A DNA stretch of 64,000 bases from Aeromonas bestiarum (GTDB lineage Bacteria > Pseudomonadota > Gammaproteobacteria > Enterobacterales > Aeromonadaceae): positions 326,206 through 390,205 of the forward strand of contig NZ_CDDA01000008.1 in assembly GCF_000819745.1 (NCBI RefSeq), read 5' to 3'. This document shows positions 54,483 to 64,000 of the stretch, piece after piece. Made by a program: the position numbers and the translations under genes. Each line of letters starts with the position of its first letter. The stretch's first letter is position 1. A model generated the notes under the pieces. The model had not been told where the DNA came from and ran no database searches. It saw only the letters and a list, made by a program, of their open reading frames with translations.

Positions 54483-55199
54483 TCAGAGGGAGGGCATATG
54501 ACTCTCAGTCAACAGTCGTGCCAGCCGCCCTCGCACGCTATCCACCAGAGCCTCCTCACTCCCCCGCCAATGGATCTGCTGTGCCAGCGTGGTGGAGGTG
54601 CCGGGTGCAAAACGCAACTCCCCGCCCGCCAGCTCGTAGAAACGGCTCGCCATCCGGGTGCCCTCGTTCACATCCCCTGCCACTAGCAGCATGGCCTGAG
54701 CCAGCACGGCGCCGTGGTGATCCTGGCCCGGTGCCAGCCAGCGCTGGGCTGTGCCAGTGATCTTGCGCCCCCCGATCACCAGATTGTACTGGCCGTCGCA
54801 GAAGGAGCCGGGCACGAAGTCATAGTTTCCCTCAAGGCCGAACTCCGCCAGCAGGGTCAGCAGGGGGGCGCCCAGCAGATGGTAGTAGTGGCCAAGATCC
54901 GTGGTGGTGCGGGGCAGCAGCAGGGAGAGGTTGAGTATGCCGGCGCCGTGGGGCACGGCTGTGCCGCCGCTGTCGCGCACATGAACCGGCCAGCCCTCGG
55001 CGGCAAGCTGCTCGCAGGCCGCCTGATAGCGGGGCAGGCGCACGTCCTTGCGGGTAACGATAAGGCATTGGGGCGCCTGCCAGAGGTGGGCGCTGGGCTG
55101 GCCGTCACGGGCACAGTCCCGCAGCCAGTGCTGCTCTTGCGCCAGTATCTGTGCGGGGGAATTGGTGTCGGGGAGGGGAGAGAGCAGGGTATAGGGCAT
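54483..55199 (-). CDS. Lipoate-protein ligase A-like protein
   Basis: 238-aa protein of the BPL/LplA/LipB fold. Signatures: RDSGGTAVPHGAGILNLSL, equivalent to the lipoyl-AMP-binding RxxGGxxVxHxxGxxNxS; GGRKITGTAQR with the catalytic Lys; VNEGTRMASR in place of the typical short C-terminus. It lacks the larger accessory domain of E. coli LplA (338 aa). Could act as lipoyl or octanoyl transferase. Start chosen at the first ATG, which begins the match. Confidence 0.85.
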   Translation of the reverse strand: MPYTLLSPLPDTNSPAQILAQEQHWLRDCARDGQPSAHLWQAPQCLIVTRKDVRLPRYQAACEQLAAEGWPVHVRDSGGTAVPHGAGILNLSLLLPRTTTDLGHYYHLLGAPLLTLLAEFGLEGNYDFVPGSFCDGQYNLVIGGRKITGTAQRWLAPGQDHHGAVLAQAMLLVAGDVNEGTRMASRFYELAGGELRFAPGTSTTLAQQIHWRGSEEALVDSVRGRLARLLTESHMPSL

Positions 55200-55299
55200 G
55201 ACGGCATCCTTGGGAAAAGGCTGCCCAGCACACTACCCGCGACGGGGGAGGAGGTAAAGCCCCGCACGGCGGGGCTCTACCTGTTCGTTGACGAGGTGA

Positions 55300-56697
55300 T
55301 CAGATCTGTGCGGCGGCGCGCTTGGGCAGCAGCAGGTTCATGACGATGGCGGTGAGGCCGCCGGTGGCGACGCCGTAGGAGAGCACGCTTCGGGCCAGGT
55401 CCGGCAGGTGTTGCAGCACCTCTGGCACCTGGGCGACCCCCAGCCCCATGGCCAGGGACACCGCCAGTATCATGAGGGCACGGCGGTCGAGCTCCTCGCG
55501 GGAGATGATGCGCACCCCGGCGGCGGCGATTGTGCCGAACATGACGATGGTGGCGCCGCCCAGCACGGGCTCGGGTATTTGCTGCACCAGGCTGGCCACC
55601 GCTGGAAACAGGCCGAGCAGGGCCAGCATGGCGGCGATGAAGAGGCCGACGTGGCGGCTGGCCACCCCGGTCAGCTGGATGACGCCGTTGTTCTGGGCGA
55701 AGGTGGACATGGGGAAGGTGGAGAAGAGCGCCGCCAGCATGGAGTTGGCGCCGTCGGCCAGCACGCCGCCCTTGATTCGCGCCATGTAGACGGGGCCTTC
55801 CAGCGGCTCGCCCGAGATGTCTGAGGTGGCCGTCATGTCGCCGATGGCTTCCAGCGCCGTCACCACGAAGATGATGGCGAGCGGCACGAACAGCTGCCAG
55901 TCAAAGCCGAGCCCGTAGTGCAGGGGAATGGGCACCATCACCAGGGGACCGTCGAAGGTGGGGGCCGTGACCTTGCCCAGCAGCAGTGCCACGGCATAGC
56001 CCGCCAGCATGGCGATCATGATGGCGGAGAGGCGCAGCCAGGGATTGCGGCTGCGTTGCAGCAGCACGATAAGGCCGAGCACCAGCAGGGAGAGGAAGAG
56101 GTTGCTGTGGCTGGCGAAGCTGCCATCCGAGAGGGCGGCATAGCCACCCCCCATGCTGATGAGCCCCACCTTGATCAGGGTCAGGCCGATCAGCAGCACC
56201 ACTATGCCGGTCACCAGCGGGGTGATCACCCGTTTGACCAGATGGAGGAAGCGGCTCATCACCACCATGGCGAGGGCGGCCACCAGCATGGTGCCGAACA
56301 GGGTGCCCAGCAGATCCTCGGTGGGCATGGCGGCCTGCTTGAGGGCGAGGCCGGAGGCGATGATGGGACCGAGGAAGTTGAAGCTGGTGCCCTGCACCGA
56401 CAGCAAGCCGGAGCCGATGGGGCCGAAGCGACGGGTCTGGATGAAGGAGGCGATGCCGGACATGACCAGCGACATGGAGACGATATAACGGGTGTCGGCG
56501 GCAGGGAGGCCGAGGGCATTGGCTATGATGAGGGGCGGGGTAATGATGGCGACAAACATGGCGAGCATATGCTGCAGGGCGGCGAACAGGGTCTGGGGCA
56601 GGGGCGGGACATCGTCTATGCCGTAGACCAGTTCGCTGTGGGCTCGCCTGGGAGGATGGGCCTCTGGGGTTGCGCGGACGGCGGCAGCCTGTTCCAT
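55300..56697 (-). CDS. xanP: Xanthine permease XanP
   Basis: 465-aa H+-coupled purine permease of the NCS2 family, 12-14 helices. It follows E. coli XanP (463 aa) throughout: [62 protein letters not shown] (the NAT signature region), [16 protein letters not shown] and [22 protein letters not shown]. Takes up xanthine. A PurR-type operator lies upstream. Confidence 0.94.
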   Translation of the reverse strand: MEQAAAVRATPEAHPPRRAHSELVYGIDDVPPLPQTLFAALQHMLAMFVAIITPPLIIANALGLPAADTRYIVSMSLVMSGIASFIQTRRFGPIGSGLLSVQGTSFNFLGPIIASGLALKQAAMPTEDLLGTLFGTMLVAALAMVVMSRFLHLVKRVITPLVTGIVVLLIGLTLIKVGLISMGGGYAALSDGSFASHSNLFLSLLVLGLIVLLQRSRNPWLRLSAIMIAMLAGYAVALLLGKVTAPTFDGPLVMVPIPLHYGLGFDWQLFVPLAIIFVVTALEAIGDMTATSDISGEPLEGPVYMARIKGGVLADGANSMLAALFSTFPMSTFAQNNGVIQLTGVASRHVGLFIAAMLALLGLFPAVASLVQQIPEPVLGGATIVMFGTIAAAGVRIISREELDRRALMILAVSLAMGLGVAQVPEVLQHLPDLARSVLSYGVATGGLTAIVMNLLLPKRAAAQI

Positions 56698-56807
56698 AAA
56701 TACCTCGAATGTGTGGGGGAGGGGGGAGAAAATTGGGCGCTATTTTAGTGATTGAGAGCGGGCTGACCAGCGCTAATTCGGACTGAAACCGGTTTATTTT
56801 TCCATGG

Positions 56808-56823
56808 GTTGAAACGTTTGCGC
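56808..56823 (-). promoter_or_regulatory. PurR-box-like operator upstream of xanP
   Basis: On the minus strand CGCGCAAACGTTTCAA carries the PurR core GCAAACGTTT. It is 110 bases before the xanP start, a fitting position for purine repression. Confidence 0.7.
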
Positions 56824-56943
56824 GTGGCGATTATGATCCGCCGGTTTGTGTGACGGCGCTCGCCCTGAAATGGCGCCGGTTGCATAGGATTTTGAGCCCG
56901 TGCGGCGTAGAATGAGCCCTCTGTCGAGATTTGGAGGCTCTGG

Positions 56944-58083
56944 ATGCTGAAGTTGTCGGAGTTCTGGAGTGCCCGTGCCCACTCCGAAGATTTTACCCTG
57001 ACCCGCATGGGCTTCATGACGGTGCGTCTGCGCCTGCTCACCTGCCTGCTGATGGCGGGACTGCCCGCCTGGGCCCTGGTGGACTGGCTGACTCTGCCCT
57101 CCGCCCAGTTCGATGAACTGCTTCAGGCCAGGATCTTCTGCCTGCTGGCCCTCTCTCCGCTCATCCCCTTCTCCTACCTCATCCATTTCAGGCGCGAGCG
57201 CATGAAGCTGGCGCTGGGCTATCTGATGGCGGTGATGATGCTGTTCTCCCTCATCTGCCTGCACAGTTTCGGCGCGGATCAGGAGCTGCAGGCGGGCTAC
57301 ATGGCCTTCCCCTATCTGCTCGTCAGTCTGTTTGCCATCTTCCCCATTCCGCTCTCCCTCGGCCTGCAGCTGGCGGGGGGCATTCTGGTCACCATGCTGG
57401 CGGGCAACTGGATTCTGGTGGGACAACCGCTCTGGAGCGTGCAGACCCTCAACCAGATCTGGCTGCTGGCGTTGTTTGCCCTGGCCAGCAGCTGGGTGCA
57501 GTGCGGTCAGCTCAACATGCTGCTGCAGCTCTACCGGGAGTCCACCACGGACGAGCTGACCGGCATGATGAACCGCCGCCTGCTGATGAAGCGGCTGGAG
57601 AAGGCGAGGATGAACATGATCCGCAAGCAGGCGCCCTTTGCGGTCTTGTTGCTGGATCTGGATCGCTTCAAGCGCATCAACGACACCTTCGGCCATCTGG
57701 CGGGGGATGCGGTACTCAAGGAGGTGGCGGCGACCCTGGCGGAGCAACTGGAACCCGGCATGGTGCTGGGACGTTATGGTGGCGAGGAGTTTGCCATCCT
57801 GCTGCCCAACTGCGGCGATCTGATCCAGGCCAAGCGGGTGGCGGAGCGGCTGCGGGTGGCGGTGGAGGCGCGGCTGGTGAAGAGCCCCACCTCGGATGAG
57901 CTGCTGGAGGTGACTGTGAGTATCGGCCTGACCCTGGCCCAGCGCGGCGAGGGGGTCGAGGATCTGCTCAATCGGGCGGACGAGTGCCTCTACATGGCCA
58001 AGATGGCGGGGCGCAACTGCGTGGTGGGGGAGCTGGCCGGCAAGCCGGCACAGCCTGCCGCCATACAGACAGATGCCGCCTGA
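56944..58083 (+). CDS. Membrane diguanylate cyclase (GGDEF), second in the window
   Basis: 379 aa: about six hydrophobic segments (about 28-195) form a membrane sensor, followed by a GGDEF domain (about 205-360: DELTGMMNRRLLM, LLLDLDRFKRINDTFGHLAGD, GGEEF near residue 279). No RxxD inhibitory site sits at the usual spacing. The membrane domain resembles small 6-TM sensor domains of other GGDEF proteins; the signal is unknown. Confidence 0.92.
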   Translation: MLKLSEFWSARAHSEDFTLTRMGFMTVRLRLLTCLLMAGLPAWALVDWLTLPSAQFDELLQARIFCLLALSPLIPFSYLIHFRRERMKLALGYLMAVMMLFSLICLHSFGADQELQAGYMAFPYLLVSLFAIFPIPLSLGLQLAGGILVTMLAGNWILVGQPLWSVQTLNQIWLLALFALASSWVQCGQLNMLLQLYRESTTDELTGMMNRRLLMKRLEKARMNMIRKQAPFAVLLLDLDRFKRINDTFGHLAGDAVLKEVAATLAEQLEPGMVLGRYGGEEFAILLPNCGDLIQAKRVAERLRVAVEARLVKSPTSDELLEVTVSIGLTLAQRGEGVEDLLNRADECLYMAKMAGRNCVVGELAGKPAQPAAIQTDAA

Positions 58084-58094
58084 GGGCGGCATCT
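58071..58094. terminator. Hairpin overlapping the diguanylate cyclase stop
   Basis: AGATGCCGCC-TGAG-GGCGGCATCT spans the stop codon and sits between convergent genes; without a T tract it may act with the nearby sequence as a weak terminator. Confidence 0.55.
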
Positions 58095-58117
58095 GTTGGT
58101 CACGGGCAAGGGAAGGA

Positions 58118-58366
58118 TCAGCTCAGCTGGTACTTGCCGGAGAGCTGCTGGGCCAGCAGCTTGAACATGTTGAACACCGCCATTGTCTTGCCGGTCGGGG
58201 TGCCATCTTCGGCCAGGAAGAACTCCCCCTTGAACACCAGAATATCCCCCTTCTGCTCCACCGAGTCGGCACGCATGCCGTGGATGAAGTCTTCGTGGCT
58301 CGTGATGATGCCGTTGGCCATCTCCAGCAGGGCAGTCTCGGTGATCAGCTCTTTCTGTGATTGCAT
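58118..58366 (-). CDS. yciN: YciN-family protein (DUF2498)
   Basis: 82 aa, cytosolic. Matches E. coli YciN across its length as recalled: ETALLEMANGIITSHEDF, GDILVFKGEFFLAEDGTPTGKT, AVFNMFKLLAQQLSGKYQLS. Function unknown. Convergent with the diguanylate cyclase. Confidence 0.9.
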   Translation of the reverse strand: MQSQKELITETALLEMANGIITSHEDFIHGMRADSVEQKGDILVFKGEFFLAEDGTPTGKTMAVFNMFKLLAQQLSGKYQLS

Positions 58367-58515
58367 GCTCGTCTCCTGAAACGACTAGGGGACAGGGCAT
58401 TGGACACTTGCACATGGCGGCGCCCTGTCTCTGATTGAAGAGGGGGGCAGCATACTGCAAACGGGGATTTTCTGTCATTGATATGACCCCGCATTTTGCC
58501 GCTTCCTGCGTCCCC

Positions 58516-59895
58516 TTATCCTATCACCAGATTTCTGAGCCAGTGGCGCTGGCGGATCCTGCGCTGCACCAGCAGCACCTTGCACAGCTCCTCCAGCAGC
58601 ACCACGGACACCACCCAGGAGAGAGGCCAGCCGAGCAGGCTGACCGCCACCCAGGCGAGCGGCAGGCCTATGCACCACATGGCGATGATGTCGATGACTA
58701 TGCTGTAGTTCACGTCGCCGCCGGAGCGCAGCACCCCGATAATCCCCACCATGTTGAACACCTTGAGCAGCATGCCCAGACACATGATGGCGAGCACCTG
58801 ACCCGCTTCCCCCATCAGCTCACCCGGCAGGTTGCCGACCCACAGCAGCAGCTGGGTCTGCATCAGCCAGACCGCAATCCCCACCAGCAGGGCGCCTATG
58901 GGCGCCAGCAGCAGGAACAGCTGGGAGTGCTGCCAGGCTATGTCGTACTCCTCGGCCCCGAGCCGGTGGCCGAGCAGGGTGGAGCAGGCCACCGCCAGCC
59001 CGAAGAAGAGGGAGATGAGGATACTCTCGAGCGTCCCCAGCGTGGTCATGATGGCCAGCGAATCCGTGCCCAGATGGGCGTAGAGAAAGCCGTAGAGCAG
59101 CATGCCGAAGGCCCAGAGCCCGTCGTGGAACAAGAGCGGCAGGGCGATCAGGGTGAAGCGCACCACCTCCTTGCGCCGAAAGGCGTCCCACCAGTCCTGT
59201 CTGCGCGGGATGAGGCGGGGCTCCTGCCGCCACACATAGGCAAGCAGCAGCGCCGTCTGCAGCAGCCGTGAAATCGTGGTGCCCCAGGCAGAGCCCGCGA
59301 CCCCCATGGCCTCGAAGCCGAAATTGCCGAAGATGAGGGCGTAGTTGAGGATGACGTTGGCTATGATGGCCATGATGCCGATCCGGGTGGGCGCGGCGGC
59401 GTTGCCCACCGAACGCAGCGCCGCCTCCAGCGGCACGACTATGGCGGTGCAGAGGATGGTGGCGCCTGTGATCATCAGAAACTGGTCGGCGAGGGCGCGC
59501 AATTCGGGTTCCTGGCTGGCAAAGCCGAGCACGCTGCCCGGCGCGAGCAGATAGATGAGGGCAAACGGCAGGCTCACCAGCAGGGCCCCCACCAGCGCCA
59601 GCGCCAGGGCGCGGCGCACCCCGGCCAGCTCGCCGCGCCCGTAATATTGCGCCGCCAACACCGAGACCCCGCCCGAGAGTCCCGCTATCACCAGCAGATT
59701 GAAGAAGAAGACCCGGTTACCCAAGCCGACCGCCGCCACAGCCGTGGTGCCAAGCTGGCTCACCATCATGATGTCGATGAGGCCGAGCAGGGAGAACATC
59801 ATGGATTGCAGCGAGACCGGCAGGGCCAGCCGCCACAGCCGCGTCATGAACTCACGATCGGTGGTTTGTTTTAAAATCGCTTGCCAATGATTCAT
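58516..59895 (-). CDS. MATE-family efflux transporter
   Basis: 459-aa multidrug/toxic-compound exporter with 12 helices. MATE features: LALPVSLQSMMFSLLGLIDIMMVSQLGTTAVAAVGLGNR in the first helices, ALEAALRSVGNAAAPTRIG, and FFGLAVACSTLLGHRLGAEEYDIAW in the second half. Couples drug export to Na+ or H+. Divergent from an AraC-type regulator 120 bases away, a likely regulator. Confidence 0.93.
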   Translation of the reverse strand: MNHWQAILKQTTDREFMTRLWRLALPVSLQSMMFSLLGLIDIMMVSQLGTTAVAAVGLGNRVFFFNLLVIAGLSGGVSVLAAQYYGRGELAGVRRALALALVGALLVSLPFALIYLLAPGSVLGFASQEPELRALADQFLMITGATILCTAIVVPLEAALRSVGNAAAPTRIGIMAIIANVILNYALIFGNFGFEAMGVAGSAWGTTISRLLQTALLLAYVWRQEPRLIPRRQDWWDAFRRKEVVRFTLIALPLLFHDGLWAFGMLLYGFLYAHLGTDSLAIMTTLGTLESILISLFFGLAVACSTLLGHRLGAEEYDIAWQHSQLFLLLAPIGALLVGIAVWLMQTQLLLWVGNLPGELMGEAGQVLAIMCLGMLLKVFNMVGIIGVLRSGGDVNYSIVIDIIAMWCIGLPLAWVAVSLLGWPLSWVVSVVLLEELCKVLLVQRRIRQRHWLRNLVIG

Positions 59896-60015
59896 TTATG
59901 TTAACCGGGTATGTGAAAAGCAAGGTTTGTCATGGGTATGATAGGGGTAGTGGCGAGTGGTTCCACTGTGAGCCCCTCTCGGGTTTCTTGTTCAAAACTA
60001 TCATGTTGAGGCGTT

Positions 60016-60873
60016 ATGCCATTTGTCAGCGAGTGTCTGGAAATAGCCCCGGCCTGCGAGGAGCGGATGCTGGGCCGTGAAGGGCTGCCCCTGCTCGGCG
60101 AGGCGGGCATCTTTCTGACCGGCCTTTCGAACATCCGGGATCACTATCTCATTCGTCGCAACCGGCCCGAGTTTCACATCCTGATGGTGAGTCACGACGA
60201 GGGGGGCGCCCTGCTGACCGACGAGGGGGAGCAGCCGATTCCGGCCGGGTCGCTCATCTTCCTGCCCGCCGCCGTGCCAGGTGGCCTGCGGCTCATTGGC
60301 GAGCGCTGGCAGACCAGCTGGATCCTGCTCGATGACGTGCCGCGCTGGCACCACCTGCACCGGCTCGGCCACCGCATCTGGCAGGGGGAGGAGGGGGATC
60401 AGCTCTATCACCTGCTCAGCCTGATGCAGGGAGAGGGAGTGCGTTCGCCCCTGCAACCCCAGCTGCTCAGCCTGTTGCTGGCGCTGCTTGAGCGAACCCT
60501 GCAAGGGGAGGTGCGCGGCACCCCTGAGCTCAGGTTGCAGGCGCTGTTTCGGCGGGTGGAGGCGCGTCTCGACGAGCCCTGGAGCGTGGCGCTGCTGGCC
60601 CGGCAGATGGCCTGCTCCGTGCCCCATCTGCATCGGCTCTGCCAGCAGGTGTTCGGCATGGGGCCCATGGCCTGGCTCACCGGGCTTCGGATGAACAAGG
60701 CGCGCCAGCTGCTGCTCTACACCAACTGGCCGCTCGGCGAGCTGGCCAGCCGGGTCGGCTACAGCGATGGCGCCAACTTTGCCAACCGCTTTCGCCGCCT
60801 CACTGGTCAGACCCCCGGGGCCTTTCGTCGCCAGGGTCGCAAACCTTTTGCAACGGATGTGCAAACTCTTTGA
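60016..60873 (+). CDS. AraC-family transcriptional regulator
   Basis: 285 aa: N-terminal AraC-binding domain (about 40-150: [40 protein letters not shown]) and a C-terminal DNA-binding domain (about 185-280: [24 protein letters not shown], and [28 protein letters not shown]). Divergent from the MATE pump; the next gene, maeA, begins 68 bases after it. Effector unknown. Confidence 0.92.
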   Translation: MPFVSECLEIAPACEERMLGREGLPLLGEAGIFLTGLSNIRDHYLIRRNRPEFHILMVSHDEGGALLTDEGEQPIPAGSLIFLPAAVPGGLRLIGERWQTSWILLDDVPRWHHLHRLGHRIWQGEEGDQLYHLLSLMQGEGVRSPLQPQLLSLLLALLERTLQGEVRGTPELRLQALFRRVEARLDEPWSVALLARQMACSVPHLHRLCQQVFGMGPMAWLTGLRMNKARQLLLYTNWPLGELASRVGYSDGANFANRFRRLTGQTPGAFRRQGRKPFATDVQTL

Positions 60874-60941
60874 AATTAATGGCGCAAGCCCATAGGATCG
60901 GCGGGTCCCTTTGTCCAGGCCATCGTTTAGGTACCCGATCC

Positions 60942-62636
60942 ATGTTTGAAGATAATAACCAGAAACGCCCCCTCTACATTCCCTACGCCGGTCCCGCCCT
61001 GCTGGAGACCCCGCTACTCAACAAGGGCAGCGCCTTCACCAGCGAAGAGCGCAGCAACTTCAACCTCGAGGGTCTGCTGCCCCAGAATATCGAAACCATC
61101 GAAGAGCAGGCCGAGCGGGCCTACCGCCAGTTCATGGCGTTTGGCAACGACATGGACAAGCACATCTATCTGCGCAACATCCAGGATACCAACGAGACGC
61201 TCTTCTACCGTCTGCTGCACAACCACCTGACCGAGATGCTGCCGGTCATCTACACCCCGACCGTGGGCAAGGCGTGCGAGGAGTTTTCCAACATCTACCG
61301 CCGCGCCCGCGGCCTCTTCATCTCCTATCCGGACAAGGACAGGATCGATGACATGCTGCAAAACGCCACCAAGCAGAACGTCAAGGTGATTGTGGTCACC
61401 GACGGCGAGCGCATTCTGGGTCTTGGCGATCAGGGCATCGGCGGCATGGGCATTCCCATCGGCAAGCTGTCACTCTACACCGCCTGTGGCGGCATCTCCC
61501 CGGCCTACTGCCTGCCGGTGGTGCTGGACGTGGGCACCAACAACCAGCAGCTGCTGAATGACCCCTTCTACATGGGCTGGCGCAATCCGCGCATCTCGGG
61601 CGAAGAGTATGCCGAGTTCGTCGACGCCTTCATTCAGGCGGTCAAGCGCCGCTGGCCGGAGATACTGCTGCAGTTCGAGGATTTCGCCCAGAACAACGCC
61701 ATGCCGCTGCTCAACCGCTACAAGAACGAGCTCTGCTGCTTCAATGACGACATTCAGGGCACAGCCGCTGTCACCTTGGGCAGCCTGATCGCCGCCTGCA
61801 AGGCCTCCGGCGCCAAGCTCTCCGAGAAGCGGGTCGCCTTCCTCGGGGCGGGCAGCGCGGGCTGTGGCATCGCCGAGCAGATAGTGGCGCAGATGAAGGC
61901 CGAAGGGCTGACCGATGCCCAGGCCCGTGGCCGGGTCTTCATGGTGGACAGATTCGGTCTCATCACCGACAAGATCCCCAACCAGCTCGACTTCCAGCGC
62001 CGCCTCTCCCAGCCGGTGGAGCGGATCAAAGACTGGCCGGTGGGGGATAACATCTCCCTGCTCGAGGTGATGGAGCACGGTCGCCCGGATATCCTGATCG
62101 GGGTCTCCGGCCAGCCGGGCCTGTTCACCGAGGAGGTGGTCAAGACCATGCACAAGCACTGTGCCCGCCCCATCATATTCCCGCTCTCCAACCCCACCTC
62201 GCGGGTCGAGGCGACCCCCGCCGATCTCATCCGCTGGACCGACGGTCAGGCGCTGGTGGCCACCGGCAGCCCGTTTGCACCGGTGGAGTACAAGGGCAAG
62301 CGTTACGTCATCGCCCAGTGCAACAACTCCTTCATCTTCCCGGGGATAGGCCTTGGCGTCATCGCCGCCGGCGCCACCCGGGTGACCGATGCCATGCTGA
62401 TGTCGGCCAGCCGCGCGCTGGCGGAGTGTTCGCCGCTGGTGAAGGGGGCCGAGGGCTCGCTGCTGCCGGATCTGGCGGATATCCATCAGGTCTCCCGCTA
62501 CATCGCCAAGATGGTGGCCAAGACCGCCATGCTGCAGGGCAAGGCGGTGCAGACCCCGGACGAGGTGATAGAGCAGGCCATAGAAGCGAACTTCTGGCGC
62601 CCTGAATACCGCCGCTATCGCCGCACCTCCTTCTGA
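60942..62636 (+). CDS. maeA: NAD-dependent malic enzyme MaeA
   Basis: 564-aa malic enzyme (E. coli MaeA 565). Converts malate to pyruvate with NAD+. Signatures: [97 protein letters not shown]. Start at 60942 begins the family N-terminus [20 protein letters not shown]; the open frame extends 24 codons back without homology. It is a housekeeping paralogue of the 516-aa enzyme at 18877. Confidence 0.95.
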   Translation: MFEDNNQKRPLYIPYAGPALLETPLLNKGSAFTSEERSNFNLEGLLPQNIETIEEQAERAYRQFMAFGNDMDKHIYLRNIQDTNETLFYRLLHNHLTEMLPVIYTPTVGKACEEFSNIYRRARGLFISYPDKDRIDDMLQNATKQNVKVIVVTDGERILGLGDQGIGGMGIPIGKLSLYTACGGISPAYCLPVVLDVGTNNQQLLNDPFYMGWRNPRISGEEYAEFVDAFIQAVKRRWPEILLQFEDFAQNNAMPLLNRYKNELCCFNDDIQGTAAVTLGSLIAACKASGAKLSEKRVAFLGAGSAGCGIAEQIVAQMKAEGLTDAQARGRVFMVDRFGLITDKIPNQLDFQRRLSQPVERIKDWPVGDNISLLEVMEHGRPDILIGVSGQPGLFTEEVVKTMHKHCARPIIFPLSNPTSRVEATPADLIRWTDGQALVATGSPFAPVEYKGKRYVIAQCNNSFIFPGIGLGVIAAGATRVTDAMLMSASRALAECSPLVKGAEGSLLPDLADIHQVSRYIAKMVAKTAMLQGKAVQTPDEVIEQAIEANFWRPEYRRYRRTSF

Positions 62637-62657
62637 TCCTCCGCGCAGGGGAAAAGC

Positions 62658-62686
62658 AAAAGGGATGCCTCGGCATCCCTTTTTTG
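62658..62686 (+). terminator. Terminator of maeA
   Basis: AAAAGGGATGCC-TC-GGCATCCCTTTT followed by TT; also close to the end of the convergent OmpA-family gene. Confidence 0.9.
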
Positions 62687-62758
62687 TGCACCTTGCACAG
62701 GTTTCCCCTTCCGGTGCTTCTCACACGTCTGGCTGCTATCTTCGTTGTGTGGCGCGGC

Positions 62759-63817
62759 TTATTGCACGGCCGGCTCAGCGGCAGGGGCCTCGGGGGCGCC
62801 CTGGGTGCCGGTGACCCTGACCTCTACCCGGCGATCCGGCCCGAGGCAGTCGATGAGCGCGGCCCTGGCCTTGATGGCATCACACTGGCTGCCGGTGACA
62901 GGGTTGCTCTCGCCATTGCCCTGGATGCTGACCTTGTCGGCGGGCAGGCCCTTGCCAATCAGGAAGTTGGCGACCGTGCTTGCGCGGGCCTCCGACAGCG
63001 CCTGGTTGTTGGCATCCGAACCGATACGGTCCGTGTAGCCCATCACCACGGCGCTGCCATCCTTGGGCTGCACGTCGACTATCCGCTGATAGAGCGACTC
63101 CAGTGCCTGCATCCCCTCGGGTTTCAGATCCGCCTTGCCAAACGCAAACAGCACGTCCGAGCTCAGGTTGAAGGTCTGATCCACAGGCTCGGGTGCGGGC
63201 GGGGGCGGTGGGACGACAGCAGGGGCAGCGACAGGTTCGACCGGTTTGCTGCGGTTGGGGTGGATCACCAGCTCCAGGGTGGCAGTGCTGATATCGCTGA
63301 CCCAGCGCTGGGTGCCGCTGTTGAGCTTGTCGTTGTCGGGATCGTCACCGACCCGGACCATGTAGCGGTAGCGCGCCTGGATGTCGACCCAGTCGTGCAG
63401 CTTGGCGGTCAGGCCAAGGCCGGCCAGCGGTGCCAGGTTGTTGTCGCCGCCGTTGACGGACTTGACGTGGTAGATATAACCGCCCCCCTCGGCAAATACC
63501 GAGAAGATGTCGCCAAGCGGCAAACGGCCTATCACCGACAGTGTGGCACCCTGGCTGCTGAAGTCATTGCCCTGCACGTCCCAGTCGCCGGTCGACAGGT
63601 AGCCGAGCTCGGCGCCCAGATTCTCGGTGAAGTTGTAGCCGCCGAACAGGGAGAGTGCGGTGGCGTCCTTGCTCGCATCCTTGCCAAAATCACCCAGATC
63701 GTGGGCGATGGCCCAGCCGCCACCGACCCCGGCATACCAGTCGTTGTCCGGCGCCGCCTGTGCGCCCGTGGCTGCCAGTGCCAATGCAATCCAAACAGGT
63801 TTTACTCTTATGTTCAT
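62759..63817 (-). CDS. OmpA-family outer-membrane protein
   Basis: 352 aa: signal peptide about 1-21, an eight-stranded beta-barrel (about 22-185: WYAGVGGGWAIAHDLGDFG, ALSLFGGYNFTENLGAELGYL), a Pro/Ala hinge (about 195-215) and a C-terminal OmpA peptidoglycan-binding domain (about 220-340: DVLFAFGKADLKPEGMQAL, GYTDRIGSDANNQALSEARA, RVEVRV). Two Cys in GSQCDAIKARAALIDCLG fit OmpA's disulfide. Start at 63817 is the signal-peptide ATG. The 5' flank to 64000 shows a short ACCAC / GTGGT dyad (63916-63929). Confidence 0.93.
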   Translation of the reverse strand: MNIRVKPVWIALALAATGAQAAPDNDWYAGVGGGWAIAHDLGDFGKDASKDATALSLFGGYNFTENLGAELGYLSTGDWDVQGNDFSSQGATLSVIGRLPLGDIFSVFAEGGGYIYHVKSVNGGDNNLAPLAGLGLTAKLHDWVDIQARYRYMVRVGDDPDNDKLNSGTQRWVSDISTATLELVIHPNRSKPVEPVAAPAVVPPPPPAPEPVDQTFNLSSDVLFAFGKADLKPEGMQALESLYQRIVDVQPKDGSAVVMGYTDRIGSDANNQALSEARASTVANFLIGKGLPADKVSIQGNGESNPVTGSQCDAIKARAALIDCLGPDRRVEVRVTGTQGAPEAPAAEPAVQ

Positions 63818-64000
63818 CGCGTATCCTCGTCGATGTTTGGTGTCGTAGGGCTCCAGCCCTGTTGTGTACAACCACCACTATTTATAGGCGATACAGGGTT
63901 TTTAACCACTTAGGTGGTACTTGGAATTGCAACGAGCGGGACGAGGTCACAAAACGGGGAGGATGAGCGGTGATCCCGAGGCAATAAAAAAGGCTATGTC

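Noticed and set aside
53328..54686. 452-codon ORF in another frame over the AGCS symporter
   Set aside because: Low-complexity Gly/Arg/His shadow of the real symporter frame.

Overview
The window looks like a core-chromosome segment of a high-GC gammaproteobacterium, most likely Aeromonas or a close relative. This is inferred from gene content and protein resemblance: smc-zipA-ligA order, YtfK, YciN, YfcD and XanP homologues, an Aap-type amino-acid ABC transporter and two malic enzymes. No database search was possible. I see no phage, IS element, integron, CRISPR array, rRNA or tRNA. Nearly all of it is dense, ordinary coding sequence with many clear intrinsic terminators.

Layout. 1-6640: smc (5' end cut by the window), zipA, ligA. 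6650-11100: a lone periplasmic binding protein, then the anaerobic ribonucleotide reductase pair nrdD-nrdG behind a pair of NrdR boxes, and a Pmp3-like peptide. 11270-16540: a MliC-type lipoprotein, a family 14 glycosyltransferase, a family 3 solute-binding protein, and a MarR-HlyD-DUF2955 efflux operon behind a double palindromic operator. 16541-22770: a long leader region, then a malate module (2-hydroxycarboxylate:Na+ symporter, malic enzyme, CitA/CitB-type two-component system). 22816-30340: LysR/aldo-keto reductase, EamA/AraC, and aldehyde dehydrogenase/AcoR-type activator pairs, each divergent; the last has a sigma-54 promoter.

30630-36905: diguanylate cyclase, glyoxalase-fold protein, phoB-phoR, and a solitary pstS behind tandem Pho boxes, then an M48 lipoprotein protease. 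36902-42551: GNAT, nagK, cutC with a leftover second cutC tail, fklB, and an ABC-2 exporter operon. 42989-47232: aapJQMP, with the start region of aapP duplicated. 47341-52154: ytfK, a YfcD-type Nudix protein, a degenerate PaaK-like protein, a peroxiredoxin, a YrbG-type antiporter and a type III PLP decarboxylase. 52580-54405: tandem glycine riboswitch and an AGCS-type Na+:amino-acid symporter. 54483-64000: lipoate ligase-like protein, xanP, a second diguanylate cyclase, yciN, MATE pump/AraC regulator, maeA and an OmpA-family protein.

No wholly new multi-gene system is evident. The items most worth a second look are the degenerate, lidless PaaK-like protein; two partial gene-end duplications (cutC 3' end, aapP 5' end); a 25-codon ORF that links two ABC genes through successive ATGA overlaps; the glycine riboswitch with a distant SD-sequestering hairpin; the malate module; and an orphan terminator beside the marR operator.
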